From: CAYSND01 sp964642235
GTDB lineage: Bacteria; Bacteroidota; Bacteroidia; Bacteroidales; UBA932
NCBI GenBank assembly: GCA_964642235.1
Contig: CAZXOP010000114.1
Span: forward strand, 1 to 6,357
Length of the DNA stretch: 6,357 nt
Direction: 5' to 3'
The position numbers were made by a program, and so were the translations under genes. Of this stretch, positions 4,385-6,357 are shown piece after piece (the stretch's first letter is position 1; every line of letters starts with the position of its first letter). The notes beneath the pieces are model-generated. The model saw only the letters and a program-made list of their open reading frames with translations, had not been told where the DNA came from and did no database searches.

Positions 4385-6244
4385 ATGGAAAAGAGAAACA
4401 GATTAATAAGAATCGGAGCTATAGTATTGGTAATGCTATCTCTCCCCTTTATCTCATTTGGTCAAAATAATGCGAAGAAGGAGTTTAATCTCATTCCGCA
4501 ACCAAGAGTAGTCAAGGTGCTGAGTGATAATTGGTTTAATCTCTCCAAGATCTCTCGCAAAGAGAATAAAGAGATTCCTGACGAAGGGTATAAAATAAAA
4601 ATTACCAAAAAGGGAATAGAGGTGGAGGCTTCAAGTGAGAGAGGGTTTATCTGGGCAGATGTAACCATCAAGCAGTTAAAGGGAGAAGGGAATAAACTCC
4701 CTAATGTAATAATAGAAGATTACCCCGAATTTCCGATAAGGGGATTTATGTATGATGCAGGGAGAAACTTCGTAGAGGTGGCAGACATTAAACACTATAT
4801 AGATTTAATCTCTCTATATAAAGTAAATGTATTCCATTGGCATATTACCGACAAACCTGCATGGAGAATCGAGTGTCGGGTATTTCCTCAGCTTAACGAC
4901 CCTAAGTATCAGAGAATAGGGAGAGATGCCGGAAGGTTTTACACTTATGATGAGATTAGAGATGTAATAAGATACGCTAAGAAAAAAGGGGTAATGATTA
5001 TCCCTGAGATAGATATGCCGGGGCATAGTGACTATTTCAATGCCGCTTTTGGCTTTGGGATGGACTCACCGGAGGGGATGGCTGTTTTAGAGAAATGTTT
5101 AGCGGAGTACTTTGAGGAGATCCCTTTGGAGGATGTCCCCTACCTTCATATTGGCTCAGATGAAGTCCATATAAAAGACCCTAAGGGGTTTATGAGTTGG
5201 GCTGAAAACCTCGTCCATAAAGCAGGGAGGAAAACCATTGCTTGGGATCCGGGGCTTCCGGGGGGTAAAGAGACCATATATCAGATATGGAGAGATGGAG
5301 AGGTAGATCCCTTTAACTTAGATAAAGATAAGAAATTCTTAGACTCATTTATGGGGTATCTTAATTATTATGACCCCTTTATCCTCTCAGATAGGCTCTT
5401 TTATCATACCCCTTGTGCCACAGGAAAATCAGACGAACATGCACTTGGAGGGATACTCTGTCTTTGGAACGATGTAAGGGTGATAGACAAATCTAAAATA
5501 TTGCCACACAATGGGATGTTAAGTGGATTGCTCCCCTTTGCCGAGAGGTTTTGGAATGGAGGGACAATAGAAAAAGAGGACCCTGCGGTAGCAGGAACTC
5601 CCCTTCTGGCTGCATTTCAAAAGAAGATGAGTTTCCACCGAGATGTTTTCCTGAAAAATGAGGATATGCGGTGGGCAGCCACCTCAAACACACCTTGGGA
5701 ACTCTCATTGTCTTTGAAAAAGAAGAGCGACGGGCCCCAAATGGAGACTCCTACGGGAGAAGGGACCTCCGTGATTACCACCCAATACGGAGATGTTATT
5801 GACCTTGACGCACTCCCTTTTGTGCGAGATGCCAATAGGAAAGATACCATAATTTGCATTGCACAGAGCACTATTTATGCTAATTCCGATACGACCATCA
5901 GGGCATTAGTGGGATTTGATGTCTCTGCTCGTTCCAATAGATTTTCAGATGGAATACCTCTCCAAGGGGAGTGGGGCAATGGTGGAGAATTAAGGGTCAA
6001 TGGTGAAAAAGTGGCACCTCCGGTATGGGAACAGCCTGGGATGTACCGTTTCCATTACCATACTTGGGCACGCCCGGAAGAGGAGTTACCATTTACTGAC
6101 GAACAGTTCTACTGGATGAGAAAACCTACCGAAATCTCACTGAAAAAAGGACCGAACCTAATAGAAATCAGAGTTATCCGGCACTTTGCAGGACAAAGAT
6201 TCATGTTCGCACTCATCCCCCTCCCCGCAAATTCCAAATTCTAA
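4385..6244 (+). CDS. Secreted GH20 beta-N-acetylhexosaminidase
   Basis: Family 20 glycoside hydrolases remove terminal beta-linked GlcNAc or GalNAc by substrate-assisted catalysis. The 619-residue product starts with a signal peptide: basic EKRNRLIRI, a hydrophobic core at about 10-25, and probable cleavage after FISFG (residue 26). There is no lipobox cysteine, so it should be periplasmic or secreted rather than a lipoprotein. A small N-terminal GH20b-like domain (about 33-115, opening NLIPQPRVVK) precedes the catalytic barrel (about 117-400). The barrel shows RGFMYDAGRNF (119-129, substrate-binding Arg), HWHITD (151-156), PEIDMPGH (207-214) and HIGSDEV (255-261), whose D259-E260 is the catalytic pair. 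The common form is HIGGDE, so Gly is Ser here. The C-terminal part (about 430-619, with RVNGEKVAPPVW and PTEISLKKGPNLIEIRV) looks like a beta-sandwich accessory domain, perhaps glycan-binding. I chose ATG 4385 over TTG 4379. No polysaccharide-utilization genes adjoin it; a role in host glycan, chitooligosaccharide or peptidoglycan turnover is open. Confidence 0.93.
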   Translation: MEKRNRLIRIGAIVLVMLSLPFISFGQNNAKKEFNLIPQPRVVKVLSDNWFNLSKISRKENKEIPDEGYKIKITKKGIEVEASSERGFIWADVTIKQLKGEGNKLPNVIIEDYPEFPIRGFMYDAGRNFVEVADIKHYIDLISLYKVNVFHWHITDKPAWRIECRVFPQLNDPKYQRIGRDAGRFYTYDEIRDVIRYAKKKGVMIIPEIDMPGHSDYFNAAFGFGMDSPEGMAVLEKCLAEYFEEIPLEDVPYLHIGSDEVHIKDPKGFMSWAENLVHKAGRKTIAWDPGLPGGKETIYQIWRDGEVDPFNLDKDKKFLDSFMGYLNYYDPFILSDRLFYHTPCATGKSDEHALGGILCLWNDVRVIDKSKILPHNGMLSGLLPFAERFWNGGTIEKEDPAVAGTPLLAAFQKKMSFHRDVFLKNEDMRWAATSNTPWELSLSLKKKSDGPQMETPTGEGTSVITTQYGDVIDLDALPFVRDANRKDTIICIAQSTIYANSDTTIRALVGFDVSARSNRFSDGIPLQGEWGNGGELRVNGEKVAPPVWEQPGMYRFHYHTWARPEEELPFTDEQFYWMRKPTEISLKKGPNLIEIRVIRHFAGQRFMFALIPLPANSKF

Positions 6245-6249
6245 CCCCG

Positions 6250-6289
6250 ATTACACCCCATTTGTAATTGAGAGTATATTATAGATTTG
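6250..6289 (+). promoter_or_regulatory. Candidate promoter and small hairpin after the GH20 gene
   Basis: TAGATTTG (6282-6289) fits the -7 consensus TAnnTTTG. A TTTG at 6261-6264 lies 17 bases upstream, slightly closer than the usual 19-21. It would read rightwards out of the window. The TTTG lies in the right arm of a weak hairpin (ATTACA 6250-6255 with TGTAAT 6263-6268), which lacks a T-run and is not a convincing terminator for the hydrolase gene. No gene is visible in 6245-6357. Confidence 0.3.
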
Positions 6290-6357
6290 TTACCATTCCA
6301 ACCGATTTATTTTTTCATTTAACTGTTTTAATTTGTTTATCATTCTGAGCAACGGCA

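Overview
The window reads as chromosomal DNA from a member of the Bacteroidota, most likely the Bacteroidales. The protein sequences look like that order, no Shine-Dalgarno sequences precede the genes, and the divergent promoter region carries the phylum's own promoter signature (TTTG, about 19 nt, TAnnTTTG). I cannot name a genus from sequence alone.

Layout. Positions 1-988 hold no convincing gene. This stretch is unusually rich in dyad symmetry: short inverted repeats (1-270), an 18-bp perfect palindrome (316-333), two ungapped 97-bp copies of an imperfectly palindromic, MITE-like element (357-453 and 502-598), a potential G-quadruplex (632-651), a further inverted repeat built on a related AGGTGTG motif (743-799), and finally a strong intrinsic terminator (about 921-967) belonging to the gene on its right. 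Positions 989-3617, minus strand, hold the rpsO-pnp pair: ribosomal protein S15 followed by polynucleotide phosphorylase, with a hairpin plus T-run between them that ends just before the pnp start codon. The PNPase carries a Gly/Arg/Asp-rich C-terminal tail of about 55 residues. Positions 3618-3720 form a compact divergent promoter region. Positions 3721-6244, plus strand, hold a probable two-gene unit: a YgjP-like (DUF45) predicted zinc metallopeptidase, then, 34 bp later, a secreted family 20 glycoside hydrolase (beta-N-acetylhexosaminidase type). The last 113 bases hold no gene but contain a candidate promoter reading out of the window.

How it works together. S15 and PNPase are a classic pair linking ribosome assembly and RNA turnover. 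The hairpin between them probably sets how much pnp is read relative to rpsO, as the rpsO-pnp intergenic structures do in E. coli. The hexosaminidase is an exported enzyme for GlcNAc/GalNAc-containing glycans. It is not embedded in a visible polysaccharide-utilization locus (no SusC/D, regulator or sulfatase in view), and its link to the metallopeptidase is only positional. The least explained part of the window is the repeat-rich 988-bp region beyond the pnp terminator.
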